DNA of 64,000 nucleotides from Sedimentibacter sp. zth1 (GTDB lineage: Bacteria > Bacillota > Clostridia > Tissierellales > Sedimentibacteraceae): the NCBI RefSeq assembly GCF_017352195.1, contig NZ_CP071445.1, forward strand, positions 1,426,001 through 1,490,000, written 5' to 3'. The notes under the pieces are model-generated. The model worked only from the letters and a program-made list of their open reading frames with translations, was not told the origin of the DNA and searched no databases. The translations under genes were made by a program, and so were the position numbers. Numbering within the stretch: position 1 is the first letter of the stretch; the number at the start of each line of letters is the position of its first letter. This document shows, piece after piece, positions 45,183-54,441 of the stretch.

Positions 45183-46634
45183 ATGTTAGAAAATATAAAA
45201 ATTACTGCTAATAACATAAATAACACAAATAATAATACAAGCAGGCCTAAAGTACCTGATCAAACAGAAAACTTAATACCTTTTGACATATTAGATCCTA
45301 CTCGTGTAAATAAGCCTTTAAAACAGGAAGGTTCCGAACTAAACAATCAAGCAAATGTTGCAAAAAACCCATATTCAGTAATTGAAAAGTTTTTGCAATC
45401 TTTAGATTCAGCACCTACACTAAGTGAGAATATGCGTAAAATTCTATTTAGCAAACAATTTATAAATTCTAATATTAAAACTGATCCATTACTTAAATCA
45501 TTCTTTGAAGAATTTGTTAAAGACATTAATATGGATAAAGAAAAAATGTTAGAATTTGTCAAATTTCAATATAATAATAATACAAAATTTTCTGGCAAAT
45601 TTTTTGATTTTATAAGAGACGCTATAAAGTTAAACCCTAATAGCGATTTCAAAAATGTTGTTTCTAGCTTTATGAAAAGCTATGATTGCTATTTGTCTGT
45701 TGATGAAACCACAACTGCAATTGCTAACATTTTAAAAAATATTAATCAAAATATGCCAGACATTTTAAAAGAAACTTTTTCAAATTTTATAGACAAACTA
45801 ATACTTGACAGCCCTACTAATAGTGCTGATATAAATCTTAATCTATTAAAAAATGAAATCATTCCGTACCTAAGTAAATATATTTCTAAAACAAATGACT
45901 TTGGCATAGTAAGAGACTATGTATCTGTATTAATACACAATATTGCTAGACTTGAAACAGGTTTAAAAGATAATTTTTCATATAGTGTTGAAAATATGTT
46001 CAACTATTTAAAATTCAGCTTTAATTTAAGTGATAAAGAAATTTCAGAATTAAAATATTCGTTAATTAACAGTTTTAGAGAACATTCAGCTGTAAAAAAC
46101 AATGCATTAGATTATATGTTTAAAATGATTGAAGCTGGCACAAAGGATAAAAATAACTATGTAAATAAAACCACATTTGATGATATAACAGAAAGCTTAT
46201 TGATAAGCAATAGCGTGCAAATTCCGTTAGTTCATATTTTTTTACCTGTGAATTTCAATGGTGTTTTTATGTTTTCAGAATTATGGATTAACAAAGAAAT
46301 AAATAATAATACTGAAAAAGATAAAGAAAATAAAAAAAGTAACGATATTAAGAATGAGGTGTTTAAAATTTTCTTAACATTTGATTTACAAAATGTAGGA
46401 TATTTTGAAACTACAATTGTATCTCAAGGAAATAAATTATCACTAGAAATATTTGTCCCTAATGCCCTTAAATGTAATGAAATCAATATAAAAAAAGATG
46501 TACAAAATATTATCAAAAAAAATGGTATTGAAGTAACAAACATATATATAAATGAAAGTACAAAGCAAAGAAAATTCAATGAAGTATTCGGAACTAAATT
46601 TATAAAGGAACGTGGTATAAATGTCATCGCATAA
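45183..46634 (+). CDS. FliK-like (YlqG-type) flagellar protein candidate
   Basis: This 483-residue protein has an asparagine-rich, low-complexity N-terminus, a helical middle, and a C-terminal beta-rich part from about residue 355 (IPLVHIFLPVNFNGVFMF, IFLTFDLQNVGYFETTIV, KLSLEIFVPN) that resembles the hook-length-control C-terminal domain. Its immediate partner is a stand-alone FlhB C-terminal domain, the same pairing as ylqG-ylqH in Bacillus. FliK-type proteins switch export from hook to filament subunits by touching FlhB. I saw no sequence motif that proves the role; pairing and layout carry the call. Confidence 0.55.
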   Translation: MLENIKITANNINNTNNNTSRPKVPDQTENLIPFDILDPTRVNKPLKQEGSELNNQANVAKNPYSVIEKFLQSLDSAPTLSENMRKILFSKQFINSNIKTDPLLKSFFEEFVKDINMDKEKMLEFVKFQYNNNTKFSGKFFDFIRDAIKLNPNSDFKNVVSSFMKSYDCYLSVDETTTAIANILKNINQNMPDILKETFSNFIDKLILDSPTNSADINLNLLKNEIIPYLSKYISKTNDFGIVRDYVSVLIHNIARLETGLKDNFSYSVENMFNYLKFSFNLSDKEISELKYSLINSFREHSAVKNNALDYMFKMIEAGTKDKNNYVNKTTFDDITESLLISNSVQIPLVHIFLPVNFNGVFMFSELWINKEINNNTEKDKENKKSNDIKNEVFKIFLTFDLQNVGYFETTIVSQGNKLSLEIFVPNALKCNEINIKKDVQNIIKKNGIEVTNIYINESTKQRKFNEVFGTKFIKERGINVIA

Positions 46635-46914
46635 AAATGTTAATAGAGCAGTAGCATTAAAATATAATCAAGAAAAAAATACAGCACCAGTCATTGTAGC
46701 ATCTGGAAATGGTTATGTTGCATCTAAGGTTGTAGAAATAGCCGAGGAAAATGGTGTTCCAGTTTATAAGGATGATTCATTAGCTGTAATGCTATCACAA
46801 CTAGAATTAGGAAGCGAAATTCCTGAAAATTTGTTTAAATCAATTGTTGACATTTATGTTTATTTTTTAAATTATAATAAAAATGATACCAAAGGAGAGA
46901 TAATAAATGAATGA
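46621..46914 (+). CDS. stand-alone FlhB C-terminal-like protein (YlqH/FhlB type)
   Basis: This 97-residue protein aligns by eye with the part of FlhB after its NPTH site: RAVALKYNQEKNTAPVIVAS here matches FAIAIKYDEKANRAPIVIAK in the window's own FlhB, and the pattern continues to the PEN/PFE segment near residue 78. There is no membrane part and no NPTH. Such stubs can stand in for the C-terminal half of FlhB in export switching. It overlaps the FliK-like gene by 14 bases and the next gene by 8. Confidence 0.85.
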   Translation: MSSHKNVNRAVALKYNQEKNTAPVIVASGNGYVASKVVEIAEENGVPVYKDDSLAVMLSQLELGSEIPENLFKSIVDIYVYFLNYNKNDTKGEIINE

Positions 46915-48952
46915 TAATATAATATTCTCTCTTGATATTGGAACTAGATCAATAGTTGGAGTAGTTGCTGAAAAATATGAAGAGACCATGAAAGTAATTG
47001 CATATAAAAGTGTTTTTCATGAACAAAGGACTATGGTTGATGGTCAAATAGAGGATATAAAAAAAGTAAGTAAGGGTATTGAAATTGTAAAAAGCAGTTT
47101 AGAACAAGAGCTTGGAATGAAATTCACTAAAGTTTACATAGCAGCTGCAGGAAGATCTTTAAAAACCGAAAAAGTTATTTATGAAAAAATACTAGATTCT
47201 AAAAAACCATTGGATGAGAATATTAAAAAAATACTAGAAATGGATGCACTCCAAAAAGCTCATGATAAATTCTATGATAACTATGATAACAAAGGTTCTT
47301 TTTATTGCGTAGGATATAGTGTTTTAGGTTATAAAATTGATAACAACAGTATAGCAAATATAGAGGGTCATAGAGCTGAAAAAGTTTCAGTAGAAATTAT
47401 AGCAGCATTTTTACCACACATAGTAGTTGAGGGACTATACTCTTGTATGGACTATAACAATCTTGACGTACAAAGCTTGACACTAGAACCTATTGCAGCA
47501 ATGAATCTTGTCATACCTGCTGATTTAAGATTATTAAATATTGCTTTAGTTGATATAGGTGCAGGTACTTCAGATATAGCAGTATCCAAAGATGGTACAA
47601 TAATTGGTTATGACATGGCTACAATTGCTGGAGATGAGATTACAGAAAGCATAATGAAAAGTCATCTTGTAGACTTTAAAACTGCTGAAAAAATAAAAAT
47701 GTCTTTAGACGATGATATGGAGAAAATTGAATTTACTGATATACTAGGCATGCATTATTCATTGACAAAGGAAAATATAATTGACTCTATTTCTAATACA
47801 TCTCTTCAATTGTGCCAAGAAATTGCAACTAAAATACTTAGCTTAAACAATGAGCCTCCAGTTGCTGTATTTTTGATTGGTGGTGGTAGTAAAACTTCCA
47901 ATTTGAGAAAGTATTTGTCAGAATTTTTGAATTTGCCTGAGTATAGAATAGCTATAGGTTCAGAAAGCACTGTGAAAAATGTTGATATTTCCATTATAGA
48001 TAATTTTGGTCCTGAGCTTATCACACCTGTTGGTATTTCCTATTCAAGTATAATTAACAATAACTACGATTTCTTTAGCGTAATAGTTAATGGAATAAAA
48101 ATAAGATTATATAATATTAGACAAATGAAAGTTATGGATGCACTTTTAATGGCTGGATTTGATTCACGTAAATTAATGGGGTTTTCAGGCAAAACTCTTA
48201 GCTTTATATTAAACAATAAGGAGTATTTTTATAAAGGTGAGTATTCTACTCCAGCTCAAATTTTTGTAAATTCTAATGTGTCTAATATTGAGACAAAAAT
48301 TTGCCCCGGTGATATTATAGAAGTTATTGCTGCAGTAGATGGTGTAACACCTGTAGTAAAAATTTCTGATATTGTAGATAATTCAGAAAGTGGTAAAATT
48401 ATTTTTAATAATACTGAAGTAACAATAGGTACAAAATATCTAGTCAATAATATCGAAGTTGAAAGTGATTATATAATTGGAAATTCAGATATTATTGAAA
48501 TAATTAACATAAAAACACTAAACGATTTAGTTGACTTATTAGAAATCAATCCAGAGTTTTATGTTTTCAAAGTTTCTAATAAAGTAATTGATTTAAGTAC
48601 TATTTTAATTGATAATTCTACGATAGAAGTCATTTCAAAATCCAATTACAATGATGAAGAAGTTTCCAAACGAAATCAAACTTATAGCCAAAATATAAGT
48701 GATATACATGAATACAGTATCGTAAAAGACTATATAACTGTTAGTATTAATGGCGAAACTAAGAAGTTAAATTTTAAAGAGGATAAATTGCCATACATTT
48801 TTGCTGATATGTTAATTTACACAAATATTGACCCTACTAAACCACAGGGTAAAATAATAATATTACATAATGGTAACGAAGCCTCTTATACTAGTATAAT
48901 AAATGACGGTGATGATATAGTAATTAAATGGCAAAATAGCAATAATATTTAG
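46907..48952 (+). CDS. FtsA-like actin-family protein with long C-terminal extension
   Basis: The first 390 residues carry the actin/FtsA fold: FSLDIGTRSIVGVVAE (phosphate 1) at about 6-21, LVDIGAGTSDIAVSK (phosphate 2) near 215, and VFLIGGGSKTSNLRKYLSEF near 322 (adenosine site). FtsA is usually near 420 residues; this protein is 681. The extra 290 residues are mostly beta strand with two similar modules (KVMDALLMAGFD..., and ITVSINGETKKLNF...) and no membrane helix at the end. It is not next to ftsZ but in a flagellar setting, 8 bases inside the FlhB stub. Role unknown; a scaffold or localisation ATPase is possible. Confidence 0.75.
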   Translation: MNDNIIFSLDIGTRSIVGVVAEKYEETMKVIAYKSVFHEQRTMVDGQIEDIKKVSKGIEIVKSSLEQELGMKFTKVYIAAAGRSLKTEKVIYEKILDSKKPLDENIKKILEMDALQKAHDKFYDNYDNKGSFYCVGYSVLGYKIDNNSIANIEGHRAEKVSVEIIAAFLPHIVVEGLYSCMDYNNLDVQSLTLEPIAAMNLVIPADLRLLNIALVDIGAGTSDIAVSKDGTIIGYDMATIAGDEITESIMKSHLVDFKTAEKIKMSLDDDMEKIEFTDILGMHYSLTKENIIDSISNTSLQLCQEIATKILSLNNEPPVAVFLIGGGSKTSNLRKYLSEFLNLPEYRIAIGSESTVKNVDISIIDNFGPELITPVGISYSSIINNNYDFFSVIVNGIKIRLYNIRQMKVMDALLMAGFDSRKLMGFSGKTLSFILNNKEYFYKGEYSTPAQIFVNSNVSNIETKICPGDIIEVIAAVDGVTPVVKISDIVDNSESGKIIFNNTEVTIGTKYLVNNIEVESDYIIGNSDIIEIINIKTLNDLVDLLEINPEFYVFKVSNKVIDLSTILIDNSTIEVISKSNYNDEEVSKRNQTYSQNISDIHEYSIVKDYITVSINGETKKLNFKEDKLPYIFADMLIYTNIDPTKPQGKIIILHNGNEASYTSIINDGDDIVIKWQNSNNI

Positions 48953-48972
48953 AATATATAAGGGAGATTTTT

Positions 48973-49590
48973 ATGATAGACAATTCACTTTTAGTAAAAA
49001 TATTTGATAGAAATAAGCAGTATCTTGGCAAAGGTAAACTAGATAAAATAGTTGGCAGTAGAATTGTAATTAAGGGAAATAACTTGCCTATAATACATTC
49101 TAAAGAAACTATATTTTTAAATGTTTTTAACGAATTGAGGGGTGTTTTAATATACGAATGTATTGTAAACATAGGAGCTAATATGCAATTAACAGCTACT
49201 ATACTTAAGCAGCATGGCACAATTGAAAGAAGAAGAACATTAAAAATCAGAACAGCTTATACAACTTCTATTCGACTTGTAATACGTGACAATAAAGCAT
49301 TAAGTATAAAAGATCCAATAGTTATTAAAATGCTTAATTTAAGTATTGGAGGCATGCTATTTACATCTAAAGAAACATTTTGCATAAATGATATAATTAC
49401 ATTTACTTTTGATCACTATCAAAATTGCTCAATTGATTTAGAAGCAAAAATTATTAGAGTTGATAAAACAATTGATGAGTATAATAATGATAATTATGGT
49501 TGTATTTTTATAGGTGTTACTCCATATGATGAAAATGTTATCTGTAAATACCTATACGAAAGACAATTACAAATTTACAAGAAAAAATAA
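48973..49590 (+). CDS. PilZ-domain protein (YcgR-like)
   Basis: This 205-residue protein has an N-terminal YcgR-like beta domain (about 1-85) and a PilZ domain with the c-di-GMP-binding RRRTLKIR near residues 84-91 and NLSIGGM near 127-133. PilZ proteins of this design bind c-di-GMP and slow the flagellar motor. AAGGGAG precedes ATG. The HD-GYP enzyme at 215 would be an opposing activity. Here the PilZ gene follows the FtsA-like gene by 20 bases. Confidence 0.85.
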   Translation: MIDNSLLVKIFDRNKQYLGKGKLDKIVGSRIVIKGNNLPIIHSKETIFLNVFNELRGVLIYECIVNIGANMQLTATILKQHGTIERRRTLKIRTAYTTSIRLVIRDNKALSIKDPIVIKMLNLSIGGMLFTSKETFCINDIITFTFDHYQNCSIDLEAKIIRVDKTIDEYNNDNYGCIFIGVTPYDENVICKYLYERQLQIYKKK

Positions 49591-49619
49591 CAAACTATTT
49601 ACATTAAGGAGGAACATAA

Positions 49620-51686
49620 TTGAATAAAAAAATATTATCAATAATTCTTCTTTTTACTATGCTTTTTAGCTTTATATTATCAAGCACAGTAATAGCAGAT
49701 ACTACTATTCCAGCACTTAGGTCAATCTCTCTTAATAGCGGTAAAAGCTTATATTTAGAAGTAGGAGATATAAAAACTTTATCAGTATCAACTAGACCTA
49801 AAAATGCAGCAAAAACTGAAATTAAATTTACAACTGGTGATGAAAAAATTGTTACTATAAATAAAACAGGTACAGTTAAAGCAATAAAAACTGGTAAAAC
49901 CACTTTAACTGCTGAAATGAATGGAAAAAAGTCTACTATTTATGTAACGGTTTATATAAATAATAATTTACAGGCAAGTTTTGTAGAAACAGATATTGTA
50001 AAAGATAAAATAAAAAATATTACAATTAATGTATCTTCTAAAGATGGGAATACAGATAATTTTTATATATATTTACCTACTGGCTATAGAATTTCAGGAA
50101 CGACTGCTACTTTTGCGGCAGATAGAAATGGCTCATATCCTTTTACGGTATATGATAATACCGGTACTAAAAAAACATTTTATTATGAGATTACCAATAT
50201 AAAAGACAAATATTATGAAAAACCACATACAGATTATGATGATAACATATTTGACATAAATATTCTATATAATAATATGAATTTGAAGTATGATTATGAA
50301 AAAAAGCAACTATTATTTAATGCTGATTTAGATAAAATACGTACTGTTAAATTACCTAACAACACTGTAACTGAAAGTAATGAAATTAATTATTATATTT
50401 CTGCAATAAACAATGGATTATTTTATGAATATAGCTTTGAAGTAGATAATCAACCAATGAATTGTAAAATTATAAGACAAGGTGAATTTTACCTAATGAT
50501 GATATGGAAACATTATAAAAACGATGATAGAAATATTTTAGTTGATTACAAAGCTTATAACTTTACTATTAATAGCGATGTTATGACCTATCCAACAAGT
50601 GATTTCATAACTGATAACGGTAATTATATAATAGAAGCATATACTAAATTAGGACAAAAAGAAATATTTTCATTATCAATTGATAATATTGATTATATGA
50701 AACCGTCTGCAAGTATTGCTATAACTTATGATGATTTGTTTGAGTTAAATATTGTTGATAACGCTATGCTTGATTATATTATTACTTTCGATGGCAAATA
50801 TATAGATATCCCAAACAATTACGTACCTAATACAATTTATACATATAAACACGATATACCATTTAAATATAATGGAGAATACTTATTTATTATTGTTGAT
50901 GCCAGTGGCAATAGAACAATTGCTAAATCAACTATTACTAGCAAGCATAATGTTTTGTTTACTAAAAAGCTTGGTCCAGATGTTCACAATTCATTAGAAA
51001 CCATTTCATTATTTAAAGAAACTGGTATCTTATATGATAAGGTAGAAGCAAATAGCGCCTATTATAATAATATTTTTCCATCGTATATGAAGGGTATATC
51101 TAACACAAGCTTTAAACCCGATTCTACGATAACACGTGCACAAATGGTTACAATATTATGTCGAGTAACAGATTTACCATATGATATAAACCTACTTGAT
51201 AAGTCTAGATTAACAGACGTAACCAACCATTGGGCAGTAAATTATATTTGTATGGGAAATGCTAAAAAATATATTAGAGGCTACAGAGATAAAACATATA
51301 AACCAGATAATTCCTTGAAAAGAGGTGACTTTTGCAAAATGATTTGCAATATATCATCACTTAAATCAAAGATTTCTGCGATACCTTCTGTTAATAATTA
51401 TGCTTATAATGATATAAATGGACATTATGCAAAACCTGAAATATTGAAACTAGTTAATAGAGATTTGGTTTTAGGAAATGGTGAAAATTTTAATCCAGAT
51501 AAACCTATTACAAGAGCAGAGGTTATTTACGCAATCAATAAACTTTATAATCTAAAGCCCTCTGATGATGAAATGAACTATATAGAATCTTTATATAATA
51601 AATATTATAATTTCAATGATATCAATAACCACAAGTATTATGAAGATATTTTAATCTCACTTATAGGAATGTACAGAGAAAAATAA
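49620..51686 (+). CDS. secreted protein with Ig-like (BIG2) and three SLH domains
   Basis: The 688-residue protein starts at a TTG seven bases after AAGGAGG and has a clear signal peptide (basic NKK, hydrophobic core, cleavage near SSTVIADT at about residue 27). A bacterial Ig-like domain follows (about 32-120, with VTINKTGTVKAIKTGKTTLT). The middle is beta-rich and unrecognised. Three SLH motifs close the protein, centred near residues 500 (SFKPDSTITRAQMV), 560 (GYRDKTYKPDNSLKRGDFC) and 635 (ENFNPDKPITRAEV). SLH domains hold proteins to cell-wall secondary polymers, which often need pyruvylated sugars. It ends at a terminator. Confidence 0.88.
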   Translation: MNKKILSIILLFTMLFSFILSSTVIADTTIPALRSISLNSGKSLYLEVGDIKTLSVSTRPKNAAKTEIKFTTGDEKIVTINKTGTVKAIKTGKTTLTAEMNGKKSTIYVTVYINNNLQASFVETDIVKDKIKNITINVSSKDGNTDNFYIYLPTGYRISGTTATFAADRNGSYPFTVYDNTGTKKTFYYEITNIKDKYYEKPHTDYDDNIFDINILYNNMNLKYDYEKKQLLFNADLDKIRTVKLPNNTVTESNEINYYISAINNGLFYEYSFEVDNQPMNCKIIRQGEFYLMMIWKHYKNDDRNILVDYKAYNFTINSDVMTYPTSDFITDNGNYIIEAYTKLGQKEIFSLSIDNIDYMKPSASIAITYDDLFELNIVDNAMLDYIITFDGKYIDIPNNYVPNTIYTYKHDIPFKYNGEYLFIIVDASGNRTIAKSTITSKHNVLFTKKLGPDVHNSLETISLFKETGILYDKVEANSAYYNNIFPSYMKGISNTSFKPDSTITRAQMVTILCRVTDLPYDINLLDKSRLTDVTNHWAVNYICMGNAKKYIRGYRDKTYKPDNSLKRGDFCKMICNISSLKSKISAIPSVNNYAYNDINGHYAKPEILKLVNRDLVLGNGENFNPDKPITRAEVIYAINKLYNLKPSDDEMNYIESLYNKYYNFNDINNHKYYEDILISLIGMYREK

Positions 51687-51717
51687 AAAGATGATTTTAA
51701 TCATCTTTATTTTTTTT
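51687..51717. terminator. terminator between the SLH gene and the acidic protein gene
   Basis: AAAGATGAT pairs with ATCATCTTT around TTTA and is followed on the plus strand by ATTTTTTTT. It starts right after the SLH stop and contains the stop codon of the minus-strand gene; on the minus strand its T tract is shorter. Confidence 0.85.
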
Positions 51718-52533
51718 GTTTATATCCATAATTACTTTTATAATCTCTAATATTATATCAACACTTTTTTTGTTTTTTTCTTTTTCTACTTCTTGATTTA
51801 CTTTTTCTTCAGTTCCTTCAAAATAATACTCCGGACACTTTTTAAGTACCATATTTACAATATCTTGCTTTTTTATTAAGCTATCGCTAATTTGAAATCT
51901 ACCCAAAATGTTGTCTATTTTTTCTTGAATCATCAATTCATATATGTTCACTTGTAAAATAGCTTCTTCAACCTCTTGTTTAGATACATTTTCGTCAATA
52001 TTATCAACAGCATCAAGATTATTGTTTTCTTCAATAATACTTTCATCTTCTATGTCTAAAATTGTCTGATTTTCAAAATTCTCTTCTTCAATTATATTTT
52101 TTTTAAGTTCTTCTGTTGTTTCCTCTAATTCTTTATTTTTATTATATATTGTAATTTCCTTCATTTCCTTATTAGGTTCTTCTCTTGATTTCAAACCTAT
52201 AGAAACATAGCTTATGTCATCTTTTTTGCCAATATAATACCTTATACTACCTTCATCTTCAGCCTGTTCAATACTATTTGAATTATTAACTTCTTCACTT
52301 ACAATATCATTTTCATTATGACCATTAATTTCTTGAAGTTCACTAAGAATTTTATTGCTAATACTAGATATATTAGATTTGATTTTATTACTTCCATCTG
52401 CATGTTTTTTAGATTGTAATTTATTATTATCTTTATCTTCTATCAAATTTTTTTCATTTGCATCATTAAACATTGAAGGCATTATTTTTTTGTACATAGC
52501 CTCTTTGCTAAATTCTTTTTTTCTTTTAGCCAT
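51697..52533 (-). CDS. acidic protein paired with the ParA-type ATPase, function unknown
   Basis: I do not recognise this 278-residue protein. A basic start (MAKRKKEFSKEAMYKK) leads to a long acidic, asparagine-rich, probably disordered middle (about 25-195), and then a short predicted helical domain (about 195-245, IYELMIQEKIDNILGRFQIS and MVLKKCPEYYF) before a charged tail. It starts 3 bases after the parA stop and is the last gene of the flagellar/chemotaxis operon. By position it could be the partner (ParB- or ParP-like adaptor) of the ATPase; no HTH or ParB box is seen. Confidence 0.6.
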   Translation of the reverse strand: MAKRKKEFSKEAMYKKIMPSMFNDANEKNLIEDKDNNKLQSKKHADGSNKIKSNISSISNKILSELQEINGHNENDIVSEEVNNSNSIEQAEDEGSIRYYIGKKDDISYVSIGLKSREEPNKEMKEITIYNKNKELEETTEELKKNIIEEENFENQTILDIEDESIIEENNNLDAVDNIDENVSKQEVEEAILQVNIYELMIQEKIDNILGRFQISDSLIKKQDIVNMVLKKCPEYYFEGTEEKVNQEVEKEKNKKSVDIILEIIKVIMDINKKNKDD

Positions 52534-52535
52534 TA

Positions 52536-53297
52536 TTATATTCCTCTAGTAATTAGTTCTTTTACAAAATTCATGTAATCTTTTACTGCATTGTTTCGAG
52601 AAGCATATTTATACATATCTTCTTGTTGTGTATGTACTTCTTGAATACTAACACTTGCCCTAATATATGTATCAAATATTGTAGTACCTAACTGTTGAGC
52701 AATCATTTCAGCTGTCTCCCTAATTTCTGAGCTTAAAATTAATCTTGGGTTATATCTTGTAAGAAGTATTCCTTCAATTTTTATAGCTGGATTACAGTAT
52801 TTTTTTACTCTAGTTATCGTCTCATATAATTGTGTTATACCTTGCAAACTAAAAATATCCGCTAACATAGGTATAATAATACAATCTGCGACTGCGAAAG
52901 CATTAATTGTCAAAATATTTAAAGAAGGTGGTGTATCTATTACGATATAGTCATATTCATTTTGAACACTTGACAATGCTTCTTTTAATAAGAATTCTCT
53001 TCCCGTATGTGTAAATTCTAAATCAACACCACTTAGTATAATATTAGACGGTATAATATCTATAATTTCAGTTTTTTGTATAGCATCATGTACACTAACA
53101 TCGCCCTTCAAAACATCATATATGGTAGCACTCTCATCAACTTCAGCTTTAACACTAAAACTTAAATTGCCCTGTGGATCTAAATCAATTAATAATACTT
53201 TATATCCCTTTTTCTTAAATCCAAGTCCAATAGCATTAGAAGTCGTAGTTTTAGCAACCCCGCCTTTCTGATTAGTAACACAAATTGTTTTAGCCAT
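52536..53297 (-). CDS. ParA/Soj-type ATPase in a chemotaxis operon
   Basis: This 253-residue deviant Walker ATPase has KGGVAKTTT at residues 10-18, LIDLDPQGNLSFS near 36-48 and IVIDTPPSLNIL near 117-128. It is Soj/ParA-like by length and pattern, not MinD/FlhG-like, as it has no C-terminal amphipathic membrane helix. ParA-type proteins place plasmids, chromosomes, chemoreceptor arrays or flagella by gradients on nucleoid or pole. In an operon with cheC and cheD a role in placing chemotaxis arrays is the natural guess. No parS-like repeats were seen next to it. Confidence 0.85.
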   Translation of the reverse strand: MAKTICVTNQKGGVAKTTTSNAIGLGFKKKGYKVLLIDLDPQGNLSFSVKAEVDESATIYDVLKGDVSVHDAIQKTEIIDIIPSNIILSGVDLEFTHTGREFLLKEALSSVQNEYDYIVIDTPPSLNILTINAFAVADCIIIPMLADIFSLQGITQLYETITRVKKYCNPAIKIEGILLTRYNPRLILSSEIRETAEMIAQQLGTTIFDTYIRASVSIQEVHTQQEDMYKYASRNNAVKDYMNFVKELITRGI

Positions 53298-53327
53298 TTT
53301 TTCTCCTTTCCAGCTATATTAAGCAAT

Positions 53328-53819
53328 TTAAATAACTTTTATACCTTTTGCAAATGATTTAACAGTTAAATCTCCATTAGTACAATCAAAAAATATTGTT
53401 CTACCATAGTTAAGCCCTGTATCCTCTGCTACTAAACGTATTTTCAAATCTTGCAAGGTTTTTTTTACAGCAATTACGTTTCTTTCACCTATATTTCCTA
53501 TACTACTTTTTCCGTCATCTTTTACTTCAAACATCTTGGCCCCACCAGCAATTTTAGCGGTCATTCTAATTTTGACACAACCTTTTTGTTCTAATAAGTG
53601 AACCATTTCTGTGATTCCAGTATCTGCAAATTTATATATTTGATTTATATCATCTAGATTGTTGTTTTTTGGTAACATTATATGAACCATTCCACCAATT
53701 TGTTTAATCTTATCTAATATACATATTCCTACACATGAACCTAAAGCATATGTTGCTATTGTATCGGGAGCTGACACAATTTGCATATCAGATATCCCTA
53801 CGTTTACTGTATTTTTCAT
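53328..53819 (-). CDS. cheD: chemoreceptor glutamine deamidase CheD
   Basis: CheD deamidates receptor glutamines and binds CheC. The catalytic cysteine C29 lies in ALGSCVG and the histidine H46 in GGMVHIMLP, the two family marks; AKIAGGAKMF near residue 90 and NIGERNVIAVK near 109 follow. Length 163 is usual. It overlaps cheC by 4 bases. Confidence 0.95.
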   Translation of the reverse strand: MKNTVNVGISDMQIVSAPDTIATYALGSCVGICILDKIKQIGGMVHIMLPKNNNLDDINQIYKFADTGITEMVHLLEQKGCVKIRMTAKIAGGAKMFEVKDDGKSSIGNIGERNVIAVKKTLQDLKIRLVAEDTGLNYGRTIFFDCTNGDLTVKSFAKGIKVI

Positions 53820-54439
53820 ATTTCAATTCCTAATCCTTGTAACAATTTATTTAAAGAGTCTACATCAGGAATCATTATTATATGACTGTCAACAGTATCT
53901 TCATCTGCGTAAAATTTTTCTTGAATGAATACCACTTTATCAGAAACATTTGCAAATTCTATTGCTGGGACACTTAAAATAGCACCTGCCATATCAATTG
54001 TTAATGCTGGAACTGATATGTCAATTGTTAAACCAGTTAATCCTGCTATTGAATTTATATAAGAAGCTATCATTATATTACCTATTTCAGATAAAGCTGA
54101 TATCTCCATTTCTCCAATTTCCTCAAATTTATCTATGTTAGTACCAAGCAATGAATTAACTACCATACATACAAAATCACGTTTTAATAAAAACATAACC
54201 ATACCATTAAGGTCAATGGACATTCTTATCAAAATTCCTAAAACTATATTTTCAGGTCCCCCCATCAAATCTACTGCTTCGTTAAATTTAAGTAATTTAA
54301 CCTCAGGTACTTCCATATCTACCTTTTTCATTAACATTTGCGATAGCGACGTAGCAGCATTACCAGCTCCTATATTACCAATTTCTTTAAGAATGTCAAT
54401 GTGCATTTCATTTAGCTGTTCAAAATTTTTTATAATCAT
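53816..54439 (-). CDS. cheC: CheY-P phosphatase CheC
   Basis: This 207-residue protein has both CheC phosphatase helices: DILKEIGNIGAGNAATSLS near residues 14-32 and EISALSEIGNIMIASYINS near 108-126, each with the conserved E-x2-N pattern. CheC dephosphorylates CheY-P and is stimulated by CheD, encoded just downstream. Start ATG follows GGAGGG at the end of the FapA gene. Confidence 0.95.
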   Translation of the reverse strand: MIIKNFEQLNEMHIDILKEIGNIGAGNAATSLSQMLMKKVDMEVPEVKLLKFNEAVDLMGGPENIVLGILIRMSIDLNGMVMFLLKRDFVCMVVNSLLGTNIDKFEEIGEMEISALSEIGNIMIASYINSIAGLTGLTIDISVPALTIDMAGAILSVPAIEFANVSDKVVFIQEKFYADEDTVDSHIIMIPDVDSLNKLLQGLGIEI

Positions 54440-54441
54440 AA

